64,000 bases of DNA from Flavobacteriaceae bacterium PS02334. GTDB taxonomy: Bacteria; Bacteroidota; Bacteroidia; Flavobacteriales; Flavobacteriaceae. Below, piece after piece: positions 45,818 to 54,826 of this stretch. How positions within the stretch are numbered: the first letter of the stretch is position 1; every line of letters begins with the position of its first letter. The translations under genes and the position numbers were made by a program. The notes below the pieces were generated by a model. It was not told the origin of the DNA and did not search any database. It worked only from the letters and a program-made list of their open reading frames with translations. The stretch lies in contig JASCOH010000004.1 in NCBI GenBank assembly GCA_029959295.1, positions 269,762 to 333,761 on the forward strand, written 5' to 3'.

Positions 45818-46190
45818 TCAAATTTATATTTTTCACATTCGCTTTCATCACACAACTTGCGCTGAATTCGGCTCCGGGTTCTACAGATAATTTCCCGACT
45901 ATAACTTCGCCGTTGATTTTGGCTTTAGCCTTTACATTTAAAATTTCGAAAACCTCAATTCGTCCGTCAAATTTTCCTTCGATATCGGCATTTCTGCAGA
46001 CAATATCGCCGATGACTTTTCCGGCCGGACCGATTACAATTTTTCCTTTAGAGTGGAAATTTCCAATCAATTCTCCATCCAATCTAAAATCGGCTTGGGA
46101 AATAATATCGCCTTTAATAACCGTTCCTTCAACGATTCTATTGGTTTTTCCTAAAAGATCTGTATATGATTTCGGATTTTTCTCAAACAT
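45783..46190 (-). CDS. Bactofilin (polymer-forming cytoskeletal protein)
   Basis: This 135-residue bactofilin has a beta-helix core of repeating units (about 20-115), for example RIVEGTVIKGDIISQADFRL and GKIVIGPAGKVIGDIVC. Such proteins polymerise without nucleotides and act in cell shape or envelope organisation. It lies two bases after the SprE-like gene and overlaps atpZ, so it links the motility gene and the ATP synthase genes in one transcript. Confidence 0.9.
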   Translation of the reverse strand: MFEKNPKSYTDLLGKTNRIVEGTVIKGDIISQADFRLDGELIGNFHSKGKIVIGPAGKVIGDIVCRNADIEGKFDGRIEVFEILNVKAKAKINGEVIVGKLSVEPGAEFSASCVMKANVKNINLNDGKRPEEKTA

Positions 46191-46192
46191 CT

Positions 46193-48901
46193 TTATGGTT
46201 TTTTTGCCGTCAGATAATCTGCAAGATTTTTCTTGATCTGAACTACTTTATAATTTTCATTCGAAATAATAATCGATGGATCAGCAATTTTATAGTCTTT
46301 ATAATCCTTAAGAATTGCGGCAATATTTCGCGCACTTTCCTCAGATTTTGGACCATGGATAACCAAGAAGCTTTCTGTCATTGTGTAAGCATCGATTGAA
46401 GTGCTCATTTTCATTGACTGAGATTCTGCAATGTATTTCTTGATTTTATCCTGAAGCGCTTTTGTCTTTTTATCAGCAGGATCAGTGCTGATTTTGTATA
46501 AAACTTTCCAGCTTGACGGCGTTTCTTTGTCAAAAGCAATCGCTTCCAGCTGCGGAATATTTGTAGTCAATAAAGCTTCAGCTTCTTTTCCTTCCTTGCT
46601 GTTTGGATAATTCAAGGCTACATAATTTAAGGCACCTTTGTATTCTTCCAAGCCTTTTAATTTTCCTTGCGTATTGGCTTTCAGCAATTCAATTTTTGGT
46701 ATGATATCTTCGCCAGAATACAAATCAATCATGATATCTGTTTCTGTCAAAACCGTTTGATATTGTCCGGCTTCATACTTTTTAAACAACTTGCTGTAAG
46801 CAGCTTCGGGCGTATCATTTGCTTTCGCTAAATCTTCTGGAGAACTTCTCAAAATCACCGCATAACGAGAATCTGGATATTGAGAAATAATTCTTTCCTT
46901 CATTGCAATCGCCTTATTCTTATCTGTAATTTCATAAATTTTGTACAGATTATACATTGAAGGCAAAATCAATCTTTCCTCAGGATTAAAAGTCAAAAGT
47001 TTCTCTAGTCTGTCCGTAGCCAATTCATATTTCTTGAATTTTTCTTTATAAATCAAACCTAGTTGATAGTAAGCGAAATTTCTATCTTTGGCAATGCTGT
47101 CTGTTTCTTTTTGTGTTTGCGGCAGTTTTTTCAGATAATAATCTAACGTATAGCGCACGTCGATTTTTTTCTCAACGCTTTCTTCCGGAGCATTTCCGTC
47201 CGCCGAAGAAACTTCTTCAACCGGCTCATCGCCAAAACCGATATTTGTTTTTGCTTGAGAAAGTCTCCAGTTTCCTTTTGCCTGCCTGTTTCCCCATTTC
47301 TTTTTAAATTCATTTCTACCATAAGCAACTGTTGCTGCATTGTAAAAATAAAAATTAGAAGAACCTGAAAAAGTAGCATTTCCGCCACCTGCCGGAGGAG
47401 TCGGTTTTGAACCAGCCGATTTAGCGGCATTAACATCTAGAGCTTGATTGTCAGCCATTGCTGCAAGCTTTTCTTTTCTAGCTTCCATTTTTGCATTCAT
47501 GGCTTGGTCGTCATCCATAACTTCAGGAGGTCCGCCAACTGCACCATTTTGCTGGCTTATTTCTAAATCTCTCGCTGCTTTTGCAGCTTTTATTTCGTCT
47601 TCTTTTTTCAGCTTTTCAATGATTTTCTCAAAAAATCCGTTTCTGCCTTCTGGAGACATCGCCATGATATTTAAGATGCTGTCATTGACTTGCGCAATTT
47701 GCTCATATTTAATAACATCAACTAAATTTTCTCTCTTCTTTTTGATTGCTTTGTACTCACGGGTTTTATTGTCCATTTTAACCAAAGTGCTGTCAAAATA
47801 TTGGCCTGCAACTACATATTTTGCATCATTGAAATTGATTTCTGCCAGATTTCTATAGTTAGAAGCAACCAGATAATTATCTTGAGAAGTAGCTCTTAAT
47901 GATTTGTTGTAATATTTTTTAGCATTATCCTTCAACCCTTGATTGTCATAAAAAAGAGCAATTTGGTGGTTAAGCACATCTAAAAAAGGACGGTTTTCAC
48001 GATCTTCCAAAAGGTCGTTGTATTTTTCCATAAAGGCCAAAGTGTCGCCATTTTTATAGTCAAAATACTGAGCTTGCTTTGCATGCGCTTGGATAACATA
48101 GCGTCTTGGCGATTTTCTGTTCATGTCAATCACCGTTTGGTATTCTAAATTAGCGCTGTCTTTCTCTTTTTTGATATCATATAATTGTCCTAAGATGAAA
48201 TGATATCTCGCTTTTTCTTCATTTTCTCTAGTAAATTCCGCAGCAAGCTTTAATCTTGAAACGGCGCTGTCTTTTTCTTCTACATTTAAGAAAGCTTGCG
48301 CAAGAATCGCATTGGCGTCAGCAAAAATTTGATTCTTGAATTTGATTTCTTTCAGCAATTTGCTAAGGTTTTTAATCGCTAAAACATCGTTTTCCATGCG
48401 GATGTTAGTTTTCTCGCGCCACACTTTCGCCTCATAAATTTTATCGCTGTTTGGATATTTATAAAGGATGTAGTTAAAAGCCTCAAGTGCCGGAACAAAA
48501 CGCTGGTCATAATATCTTGCTTTTCCTAAAAGCAAGTGGGCTTCATCCATCTGGGGATTTTTTTCTCCTCCCTCGATATACATCGAATGTTTTTGGATTG
48601 CCTTGTTTGCCTTGGTTTCAGCGCGCTCGAAATTTGGATTTTTCTTGTCGCCCGGCATCATTTCTTCTGCTTTTTCCTGCATTCTTTCTACCGGAAGAAT
48701 TTCCCAGAAATTGTCTTTATATTGTGTCTTTAGCTCTTCAATGCCTTTATTCAGGGCAATATCTCCGTTGTAAAGAATGTTGTATTCTGTGCTCACGGCA
48801 TGCATGTTTCTACTAATGAAAGTGTCTTTCTTGGTAGAACAAGCGATCAGAAGGGCGAAGAATCCGCAGAAAATGGCGTATTTAAGTGTATTGGTTTTCA
48901 A
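46193..48901 (-). CDS. sprE: SprE/PorW-like TPR lipoprotein (gliding and type IX secretion)
   Basis: This 902-residue lipoprotein has a leader ending LLIACSTKK (C21) and many TPR-type repeats. SprE (PorW) is an outer-membrane-linked lipoprotein needed for gliding and type IX secretion. The size, lipobox, N-terminal HAVSTEYNILYNGDIALNKG and position before ATP synthase genes fit. It starts with TTG: an in-frame TAA lies five codons upstream and the next Met would remove the leader. A proline/glycine-rich stretch near 495-510 (GSKPTPPAGGGN) divides two halves. Without alignment I hold the SprE name at moderate confidence. Confidence 0.75.
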   Translation of the reverse strand: MKTNTLKYAIFCGFFALLIACSTKKDTFISRNMHAVSTEYNILYNGDIALNKGIEELKTQYKDNFWEILPVERMQEKAEEMMPGDKKNPNFERAETKANKAIQKHSMYIEGGEKNPQMDEAHLLLGKARYYDQRFVPALEAFNYILYKYPNSDKIYEAKVWREKTNIRMENDVLAIKNLSKLLKEIKFKNQIFADANAILAQAFLNVEEKDSAVSRLKLAAEFTRENEEKARYHFILGQLYDIKKEKDSANLEYQTVIDMNRKSPRRYVIQAHAKQAQYFDYKNGDTLAFMEKYNDLLEDRENRPFLDVLNHQIALFYDNQGLKDNAKKYYNKSLRATSQDNYLVASNYRNLAEINFNDAKYVVAGQYFDSTLVKMDNKTREYKAIKKKRENLVDVIKYEQIAQVNDSILNIMAMSPEGRNGFFEKIIEKLKKEDEIKAAKAARDLEISQQNGAVGGPPEVMDDDQAMNAKMEARKEKLAAMADNQALDVNAAKSAGSKPTPPAGGGNATFSGSSNFYFYNAATVAYGRNEFKKKWGNRQAKGNWRLSQAKTNIGFGDEPVEEVSSADGNAPEESVEKKIDVRYTLDYYLKKLPQTQKETDSIAKDRNFAYYQLGLIYKEKFKKYELATDRLEKLLTFNPEERLILPSMYNLYKIYEITDKNKAIAMKERIISQYPDSRYAVILRSSPEDLAKANDTPEAAYSKLFKKYEAGQYQTVLTETDIMIDLYSGEDIIPKIELLKANTQGKLKGLEEYKGALNYVALNYPNSKEGKEAEALLTTNIPQLEAIAFDKETPSSWKVLYKISTDPADKKTKALQDKIKKYIAESQSMKMSTSIDAYTMTESFLVIHGPKSEESARNIAAILKDYKDYKIADPSIIISNENYKVVQIKKNLADYLTAKKP

Positions 48902-49036
48902 TGTATAACGTTTTTATTCTTTAACTTTTAAAAGTCGATTTTAGTATATTGACTGGTAAAAATACGCTTCTTTTTGATATGGCGAAAAAAATACATACTT
49001 TTTTGATGATTCTGTCATTTTCCAGAAATAAGAAAA

Positions 49037-49077
49037 CCGCAGATTTGCAGATTAAAATCAAATCTGCAAATCTGCGG
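49037..49077. repeat. Intergenic palindrome, family B
   Basis: CCGCAGATTTGCAGATT (49037-49053) and AATCTGCAAATCTGCGG (49061-49077) form a perfect 17-base stem with a seven-base loop. It lies between the SprE-like and ABC transporter genes; the rest of that 192-base gap shows nothing. Confidence 0.85.
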
Positions 49078-49093
49078 CTTAGAATTTAAATTT

Positions 49094-49789
49094 TTAAACA
49101 GCGAAGAATTCTTCCAATTCATGCAATGTTTCTGCCGAAGTCTGAATGTCTTTTACAACTTCGCCTTTGTGAAGCGCAACGATTCGGTTGGAAACTTCAA
49201 CAGTATGCTGCAAATCGTGGCTTGAAACCAAGACCGTTACATTTGGATCATCAGCTAATTCCTTGATAATTTTCTTTAATCTAAATTGTGTCGTCGGATC
49301 TAGATTGGCAAACGGCTCATCCAAAATAATCACTTCTGGCTTGCCGATCAATGTGGCTATGATTCCTACTTTCTTCTGGTTTCCTTTTGAAAAATCTCGG
49401 ATATATTTTTTGCTGTTTAAGATTTCTCCGTTGAAAAATTCGCCATATTTTGACAACAAGGCATCAACATCGGCTTTATTTTGACCGCGCAAATCTCCTA
49501 TAAAATAAAAATATTCTTCTGGCGTAAGATATCCGATCAAAAAACTTTCATCTAAAAATGAAGCCGTTAGTGGTTTCCAGCTTTCTGTTTGGTTTACTTG
49601 AAAACCACTATTTTTAATATAACCAGTTGTTGGCTGGATTAAGTCTAGAAGAAGGCTGAAAAAAGTCGTTTTTCCTGCACCGTTGTTTCCGACCAAGCCA
49701 AAACTTTCGCCTTTTTGAATTTCTAAATTATCTATTTTTAGTACGGTTGTTCCGTTATATGATTTTGATAGTTGATTTATTTGTATCAT
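49094..49789 (-). CDS. ABC transporter ATP-binding protein
   Basis: This 231-residue ATPase has Walker A GNNGAGKTT, the signature FSKGNQKKVG (a variant of LSGGQ), Walker B VIILDEPFANLDP and the switch histidine in SSHDLQHT. It drives the DUF5687 permease whose gene precedes it by 27 bases. The pair looks like an exporter, with no binding protein. The substrate is unknown. Confidence 0.92.
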   Translation of the reverse strand: MIQINQLSKSYNGTTVLKIDNLEIQKGESFGLVGNNGAGKTTFFSLLLDLIQPTTGYIKNSGFQVNQTESWKPLTASFLDESFLIGYLTPEEYFYFIGDLRGQNKADVDALLSKYGEFFNGEILNSKKYIRDFSKGNQKKVGIIATLIGKPEVIILDEPFANLDPTTQFRLKKIIKELADDPNVTVLVSSHDLQHTVEVSNRIVALHKGEVVKDIQTSAETLHELEEFFAV

Positions 49790-49816
49790 GATTTTATTTT
49801 TATAGTGTTAGTTGGA

Positions 49817-51289
49817 CTATGCTTTTTGTTTGTAAGCCTGCAATGTTGAATATTTTTCAGATTTGTAGATCTTTTCAATCATAGAAAAAACTGTATTTCT
49901 AAAAGCAAATCCGATAATTCCGGTCGCGGCGACAAACAACAAACCTGCTTCTGGACTTATTAATTTGTATCCTAAAATATAAATCAGCATCGGCAGCAAT
50001 AATTTTGGAAGCGTGATCAGCATCGTTTTCACGTTAAATGCTTTTTTGTCGCCAAACGCACCTTTGCTAGAATTTAAATCTACCGGCGTTTTTGTGAAAG
50101 CCCCGCCAAGCAAGACTAAATGAGAATTCACGCCGATGTTGTAAATGGCTCCGACAATAATAATCACATAGATTTCCCATCCAAAATACAAATAGAAAGA
50201 TGCCAGAATCGTTGAAATTGCAGTTGCAATAACAATCAGCCACCATTTTGAATTCAAATAGCCTTTATAAGGAATATTTTGCGTCATCATCAGCGGATAA
50301 TAAGCGCTATCCCAGCTTGGAACAAATTGGCCGAACGTAAAAAGAAATCCTCCTGAGACAAAAATTCCGGCAAACATTTTCATCATCGGATTGTCATAGG
50401 CTTCAATTCCTCCAGAAAAGAATAATAATCCGTAGAAAAGAAATAGAACGCTCATGAAAATTGTAGTTTTTGATCGCTTGTTTCTCTTGATCAATCGGAT
50501 GTCATTTTTAAGGAAAGTTCCGATATTTCCGAATTGGTCGAGCCATGCAAATTGTTCGGTTTTTGCAATATCATGCTTGGAAGAAAGTCCGGTATCGAGG
50601 TGAAGATTTTTCTTGAAATAATTAAAAGTAGTCACATACAATCCGATTAAAAACAAAACCGGAAGCAAGAATAAATACTTTGTATCAAATAATCCTTGGA
50701 AAAAAACAACCGTATAATCTGTTATATTGAAGACTTCATAATATTGCGAGAATGCGCAAACAGCCACGAGTCCGATGAAAATATAAAAGAGATAATCTTT
50801 ATTATTCAATAAAATATTCAGGAAATTATTGGCGTAAACTAAAGACATTACAGCAATGTGCCACAAAATTATGCTCACAATATCATAACCTTCAATAATC
50901 AAAACGATTGAAAACGGAACGAAGAAAAAGCAATGCAGAAAGTTGAAAAATGACAAAACTGTTTTTCCTAAAGAGAAATTGACAATGGTTGATTTTTTAA
51001 TCGGCAACGTCAGCAAAGGCCTGATATTCATAACCGGAATTTTCTGCAGAAAAAGACGGAGAAGCAGATCAAAAATAAAATAATAAATTAAAAATCGGTT
51101 TACAACGGCCAATGGCTCAAGATGCAGCTGCTTTTTGATGATGTAAAAGACGCTGACTCCCAAAAGCAAAAACATAACTATAAAATAAATTGCTCCAAAG
51201 ATCATCAAGATTTTCAGGGCCAGATTGGTTCGGAAGGAAGCTGATCTTGTGAAAGCTTTCCATTCGAGAGAGAGGAATTTTTTAAACAT
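49817..51289 (-). CDS. DUF5687 family ABC permease
   Basis: This 490-residue inner-membrane protein has about ten helices and the N-terminal pattern FLSLEWKAFTRSASF of DUF5687 permeases. It forms the membrane part of the exporter with the ATPase encoded next. No signal peptide or large periplasmic loop is present. It has an ATG start. The 233-base gap upstream, shared with the divergent T9SS gene, holds no recognisable promoter. Confidence 0.85.
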   Translation of the reverse strand: MFKKFLSLEWKAFTRSASFRTNLALKILMIFGAIYFIVMFLLLGVSVFYIIKKQLHLEPLAVVNRFLIYYFIFDLLLRLFLQKIPVMNIRPLLTLPIKKSTIVNFSLGKTVLSFFNFLHCFFFVPFSIVLIIEGYDIVSIILWHIAVMSLVYANNFLNILLNNKDYLFYIFIGLVAVCAFSQYYEVFNITDYTVVFFQGLFDTKYLFLLPVLFLIGLYVTTFNYFKKNLHLDTGLSSKHDIAKTEQFAWLDQFGNIGTFLKNDIRLIKRNKRSKTTIFMSVLFLFYGLLFFSGGIEAYDNPMMKMFAGIFVSGGFLFTFGQFVPSWDSAYYPLMMTQNIPYKGYLNSKWWLIVIATAISTILASFYLYFGWEIYVIIIVGAIYNIGVNSHLVLLGGAFTKTPVDLNSSKGAFGDKKAFNVKTMLITLPKLLLPMLIYILGYKLISPEAGLLFVAATGIIGFAFRNTVFSMIEKIYKSEKYSTLQAYKQKA

Positions 51290-51522
51290 ATGATTTTGGT
51301 TAGGTTTATTGATAAGTAGGAAAAATATTGAAAATGTTACAGATTATTTTAAAAGTTTGAGAAGAAAAGTATGATTCTTAAAATGATGGAAACTTAAGCA
51401 TAAAATCGTAAATATTCATTAAAACAGTTAAAATTAAACTACATAATTAAAAAAAAGGCAAAACCGTAAATCTATAAAAACATGTTTTGTTAATTTTACA
51501 ATTCACCCTAAATTATTTTTTT

Positions 51523-52200
51523 ATGAAAAAAGCTTACCTACTACTGCTTTTGCTTGTCGCTCCGTTTGCACAAGCAAATTTTACAACGGCTCCACAATGT
51601 GAAATTGAGGGCTTGATTGGTTATGATGGAAATTCTGTGGGACTTCTCTGGAATGAAGGTCTCATAAAATGGGCGCCCGTTCCTTCTGCAATTATGTATC
51701 AGGTTGAAATAAATTCAATCGGGCTTTATGGAAATTCTGATATCATAAATTCTTATTTCGTTCCAGGTTCTCAAAACACGTTGACAATTGACCTTTTTAT
51801 CCACAACTGGTTCGGAAACAATAATGGAAAGTATATTTCTTACAGAGTAAGAGCGCTTTGCAATTGTGAAGAAGCTAATTTTGGTCCGTGGTCAGACGTG
51901 CATTGCTTCTTGTTTGGTTATGGCGATGTTCCTTGCGGTTCTTACAACGGAAGAATGGCTAATCAAAACACAAAAGCTGGTGTTTATCCAAATCCAGTAG
52001 ATGCACAAATGAATCTTTCAGACATTAAAATTGAAAAAGGAATGACTTATGAAATTCTAAATTATGAAGGAGATATTTTGAAATCAGGCCGATTAGACAC
52101 AAAAACAATCAGCGCCGAAGGCATCAAAAGCGGTCTTTATATTTTAGTTATCAAAAATTCAGGCGAAACTGTGAATTCAATTAAGTTCTTGAAAAACTAA
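51523..52200 (+). CDS. Secreted protein with T9SS type A sorting domain
   Basis: This 225-residue protein starts at the ATG at 51523 with a clear signal peptide (MKKAYLLLLLLVAPFAQA). The middle resembles a fibronectin-III-like binding domain (about 20-140). The C-terminal 70 residues form a type A sorting domain (GVYPNPVDAQMNL ... GLYILVIKNSG, ending SIKFLKN). Such proteins are exported by type IX secretion and attached to or released from the cell surface. The longer frame to 51487 would bury the signal peptide. The function of the cargo domain is unknown. Confidence 0.85.
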   Translation: MKKAYLLLLLLVAPFAQANFTTAPQCEIEGLIGYDGNSVGLLWNEGLIKWAPVPSAIMYQVEINSIGLYGNSDIINSYFVPGSQNTLTIDLFIHNWFGNNNGKYISYRVRALCNCEEANFGPWSDVHCFLFGYGDVPCGSYNGRMANQNTKAGVYPNPVDAQMNLSDIKIEKGMTYEILNYEGDILKSGRLDTKTISAEGIKSGLYILVIKNSGETVNSIKFLKN

Positions 52201-52224
52201 AACTATTAAAATTTCTTAAAAAAG

Positions 52225-52255
52225 AGAGGCTTCTGAAAAGACAGCCTCTTTTTTT
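52225..52255 (+). terminator. Terminator after the T9SS cargo gene
   Basis: AGAGGCT (52225-52231) pairs with AGCCTCT (52243-52249) and is followed by a T-run. Confidence 0.8.
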
Positions 52256-52278
52256 ATGCAAAAAGTTTTCGGAATGCT

Positions 52279-52286
52279 TACTTTTG
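52279..52286 (+). promoter_or_regulatory. Promoter -7 element for the ferredoxin reductase gene
   Basis: TACTTTTG lies 15 bases before the ATG at 52302, giving a leader of about ten bases. This favours that ATG over the one at 52284. Confidence 0.55.
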
Positions 52287-52301
52287 CATAAAATATTAAG
52301 C

Positions 52302-53354
52302 ATGTCAACATTTTATAAACTATCAATAAAAGAAGTACGTCGCGAAACAAAAGATGCTGTTTCAGTACTTTTCAATGTTCCAGAAGCATTACAGCCCAAC
52401 TATAATTTCATCGCCGGACAATACATCAATTTGAAATTGACTTTAGACGGAAATGAAATCCGACGCGCATATTCTATCTGTTCTTCACCAGAAAGTGGCG
52501 AACTGAGAATTGCCATAAAAGCAGTTTCTAACGGAGCTTTTTCTACTTTTTCAAACAAAAGCTTAAAAGCCGGAGACGTAATTGAAGTGGGAACTCCAGA
52601 AGGAAAATTCACTTTTGAGCCAAACCTGGAAAGAAGCAAAAATTATTCAGCTTTTGTTGCCGGAAGCGGGATTACACCAGTCATGGCAATCATAAAAACG
52701 GTTTTAGAGAAAGAACCTCAAAGCTCTTTTGTATTGGTTTATGGAAATAAATCTCCGGAAGAAACGATTTTCTACCAAGAAATTCACGATTTGCAATTGA
52801 AATATACCGGACGCTTTTTTGTCCATTTTGTATTCAGCCAGGCAAGAGCAGAAAATGCAATCTTTGGAAGAATCGAAAAATCCGCAGTGAATTTCGTATT
52901 GAAAAACAAACACGCTTCCCTTGAATTTGACAAGTTTTATTTGTGCGGTCCAGAAGAAATGATCAATACCGTAAATGGCGTCCTGAAAGAAAATAACATC
53001 AACGAGAAGCATATCAAATTTGAGCTGTTTTCAACTTCTGCCAAAGAAAATAAAATCGACCAGTCATTAGAAGGACACACAAAAGTGACCGTGATGGTTG
53101 ATGATGAGGAAACGACTTTTGACATGTCGCAAAAGATGACGCTTCTTGATGCCGCTTTGAAACAAGGAATCGACGCTCCATATTCTTGCCAAGGTGGAAT
53201 CTGCAGCAGCTGTATTGCGAGAATCGTTTCTGGAACTGCCGAAATGAAGAAAAATTCCATCTTGACAGACCGAGAAATCGCTGAAGGATTGACTTTGACT
53301 TGCCAAGCACATCCAACTTCTGCGGAGATTTATATTGATTTTGATGATGTTTAA
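52302..53354 (+). CDS. Ferredoxin--NADP reductase with C-terminal 2Fe-2S ferredoxin domain (PaaE-like)
   Basis: This 350-residue flavoprotein passes electrons from NAD(P)H to an oxygenase or desaturase. In order it has an FAD-binding domain (RRAYSICSSP), an NAD-binding domain (AGSGITPVMAI; YLCGPEEM) and a plant-type ferredoxin domain. The cluster ligands there are CQGGICSSC plus a last cysteine in TLTCQAHP. The layout is that of PaaE and related reductases; no phenylacetate genes are beside it, so that pathway is not implied. The ATG at 52302 is used because the promoter element lies between it and the earlier ATG. Confidence 0.9.
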   Translation: MSTFYKLSIKEVRRETKDAVSVLFNVPEALQPNYNFIAGQYINLKLTLDGNEIRRAYSICSSPESGELRIAIKAVSNGAFSTFSNKSLKAGDVIEVGTPEGKFTFEPNLERSKNYSAFVAGSGITPVMAIIKTVLEKEPQSSFVLVYGNKSPEETIFYQEIHDLQLKYTGRFFVHFVFSQARAENAIFGRIEKSAVNFVLKNKHASLEFDKFYLCGPEEMINTVNGVLKENNINEKHIKFELFSTSAKENKIDQSLEGHTKVTVMVDDEETTFDMSQKMTLLDAALKQGIDAPYSCQGGICSSCIARIVSGTAEMKKNSILTDREIAEGLTLTCQAHPTSAEIYIDFDDV

Positions 53355-53378
53355 TTGCTTTTATTGAATTTTCTATAA

Positions 53379-53687
53379 ATGAAAAAGCCTCGCGATTTCT
53401 TCAAAAACAAGCCTTCGCTTTTGGATGAACCAGAGGTAGAAGCGCTTTTAGAATATTGCGAAAGCCTCGAAGAGGAATTGGTAGATTTAAAATTCGAGAA
53501 AAACGACAACAAGCAATTGATTTTGCTCGATATGATCAAAGAAGTAATGAAAGGGTGCAATGCGCTTGAAAAAGAACAGATGGAACACGAGCGTTTTGGT
53601 TTTGAAGCTCCAGATTATCAGGAAACTGTTTCAAACTTGAAGCGTTATATTCAAGAAATTTGTAGGATAAATAAAATCTGGATTTAA
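53379..53687 (+). CDS. Small acidic helical protein, unknown
   Basis: I do not recognise this 102-residue protein. It is highly charged and predicted helical, with no signal peptide or membrane segment and a likely coiled coil around 20-65 (LEYCESLEEELVDLKFEKND). It starts 24 bases after the ferredoxin reductase stop, so they may share a transcript. Its good codon use and ATG start suggest a real gene. Confidence 0.7.
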   Translation: MKKPRDFFKNKPSLLDEPEVEALLEYCESLEEELVDLKFEKNDNKQLILLDMIKEVMKGCNALEKEQMEHERFGFEAPDYQETVSNLKRYIQEICRINKIWI

Positions 53688-53699
53688 GATTATTAAACG

Positions 53700-53795
53700 T
53701 AAATAGCACAAAGTTTTCCGTAAAAGAAAAGAAGACAAGCTCTTTCAAATCTTTGCGAAAAACTTTGTGCTCTTTGCGTTAAAAAATTATTCTTT
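53700..53795. repeat. Intergenic repeat of the CTTTGCG family
   Basis: GCACAAAGTTTTCCG near 53708 faces GCGAAAAACTTTGTGC near 53755, giving an imperfect inverted repeat, followed by CTCTTTGCGTTAAAA. It shares its wording with the repeats before trpS. Confidence 0.65.
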
Positions 53796-53810
53796 TTTAA
53801 ATATTATTTA

Positions 53811-53842
53811 TTGAAAAGCAATAGAATTTTTATATATTTTTG
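53811..53842 (+). promoter_or_regulatory. Promoter of the DUF4349 gene
   Basis: TTG (53811-53813), a 21-base spacer and TATTTTTG (53835-53842) fit the Bacteroidota consensus. The ATG follows 26 bases later. Confidence 0.55.
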
Positions 53843-53868
53843 ATTCAAACTCTTAAATCCTTACCTTT

Positions 53869-54768
53869 ATGAAATTGCAAAAAATATTTTATGTAATTCT
53901 ATTATTAGCCAGTATCTTTTCGTGCAAGCAAAGCGAAAGAAGTGAAGAAGCAATGTCAGAATCTGCGGAAGTTTCTTCTCAAGATGCCAAAACAGTTTCG
54001 TCATCGGCCGCAGTTGTCGATAAAAACTCAAATCGAAAATTTATCAGAACTGCCGACTTAAGGTTCAAGGTAAAAAACGTAGCACAATCCACTTATTCCA
54101 TTGAAAATACCGTTGCTAAATTTGGCGGTTTTGTGACTTCCACAGAATTGAGGAGCAATGTTGTCAATACTTCCCAAGCTAAGAAAAGCAGTGATTCTAT
54201 TGTAGAAACGACTCGTTTCATTGTTGAAAACAATATGGTGATTCGTGTTCCAAATACTTTATTAGATACAACTTTAAAGACAATTGCAAGACAGATTGAC
54301 TATTTAGATTATAGAATTATAAAAGCCGATGACGTTTCTTTGACGCTTTTATCTAATGATCTTTCGCAAAAAAGAAACCAGCAAAATCAGGCTCGTGTGG
54401 AAGAAGCAATTCAAAATCGAGGCAAGAAATTAGGAGAAACCGTTGACGCAGAAGATCGCGTTTATAACAGCCAAACGCAAGCAGACGAAGCAAGAATTAA
54501 CAATCTTTCCTTAAAAGATCAAGTCAATTTCAGCACCGTAAGTTTGTCGCTTTATCAAAAAGAAGCGATAAAAAGAGAAACTATTGCCAATTCAGAAAGT
54601 GAAGAATTCAGAACAAGTATTGGCGTGAGATTAGTAGACGGATTGAAAACCGGATGGCATATTTTAGAAGAGATCATCGTTTTCATCGTTCACCTTTGGG
54701 CGTTTATTTTGATCGGATTTTTAGGATGGTTTATTTATAAAAAAACTAGAAAAAACAAAAACACTTAA
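53869..54768 (+). CDS. DUF4349 membrane lipoprotein
   Basis: This 299-residue lipoprotein has a leader ending SIFSCKQS (C19). A DUF4349 domain (about 55-275) begins KFIRTADLRFKVKNVAQS and includes a helical hairpin near 165-205. A final membrane helix follows (about 268-290) with a basic tail (KKTRKNKN). Both ends are therefore membrane-attached. Function in the family is unknown. It stands alone with its own promoter. Confidence 0.85.
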   Translation: MKLQKIFYVILLLASIFSCKQSERSEEAMSESAEVSSQDAKTVSSSAAVVDKNSNRKFIRTADLRFKVKNVAQSTYSIENTVAKFGGFVTSTELRSNVVNTSQAKKSSDSIVETTRFIVENNMVIRVPNTLLDTTLKTIARQIDYLDYRIIKADDVSLTLLSNDLSQKRNQQNQARVEEAIQNRGKKLGETVDAEDRVYNSQTQADEARINNLSLKDQVNFSTVSLSLYQKEAIKRETIANSESEEFRTSIGVRLVDGLKTGWHILEEIIVFIVHLWAFILIGFLGWFIYKKTRKNKNT

Positions 54769-54775
54769 TATTTTT

Positions 54776-54822
54776 ACCGCAGATTCACAGATTAAAAATT
54801 TAAAAATCTGCGAATCTGTGGT
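54776..54822. repeat. Intergenic palindrome, family B
   Basis: ACCGCAGATTCACAGATT (54776-54793) and AATCTGCGAATCTGTGGT (54805-54822) pair with two wobble or mismatch positions around an eleven-base loop. It separates the convergent DUF4349 and GT9 genes and could serve as their terminator. Confidence 0.8.
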
Positions 54823-54826
54823 TGTT

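Noticed and set aside
48487-48816. Plus-strand frames of 60-110 codons over the SprE-like gene
   Set aside because: They are antisense shadows of a long, well-supported coding region.
52284-52301. Earlier ATG for the ferredoxin reductase
   Set aside because: It overlaps the -7 promoter element, so it would be at or upstream of the transcript start.
52302-53354. Evidence for a phenylacetate degradation cluster (PaaE-like reductase plus PaaK-like ligase)
   Set aside because: The two genes are over 7 kb apart, no paaABCD or other paa genes are present, and the ligase-like gene sits with polysaccharide genes.
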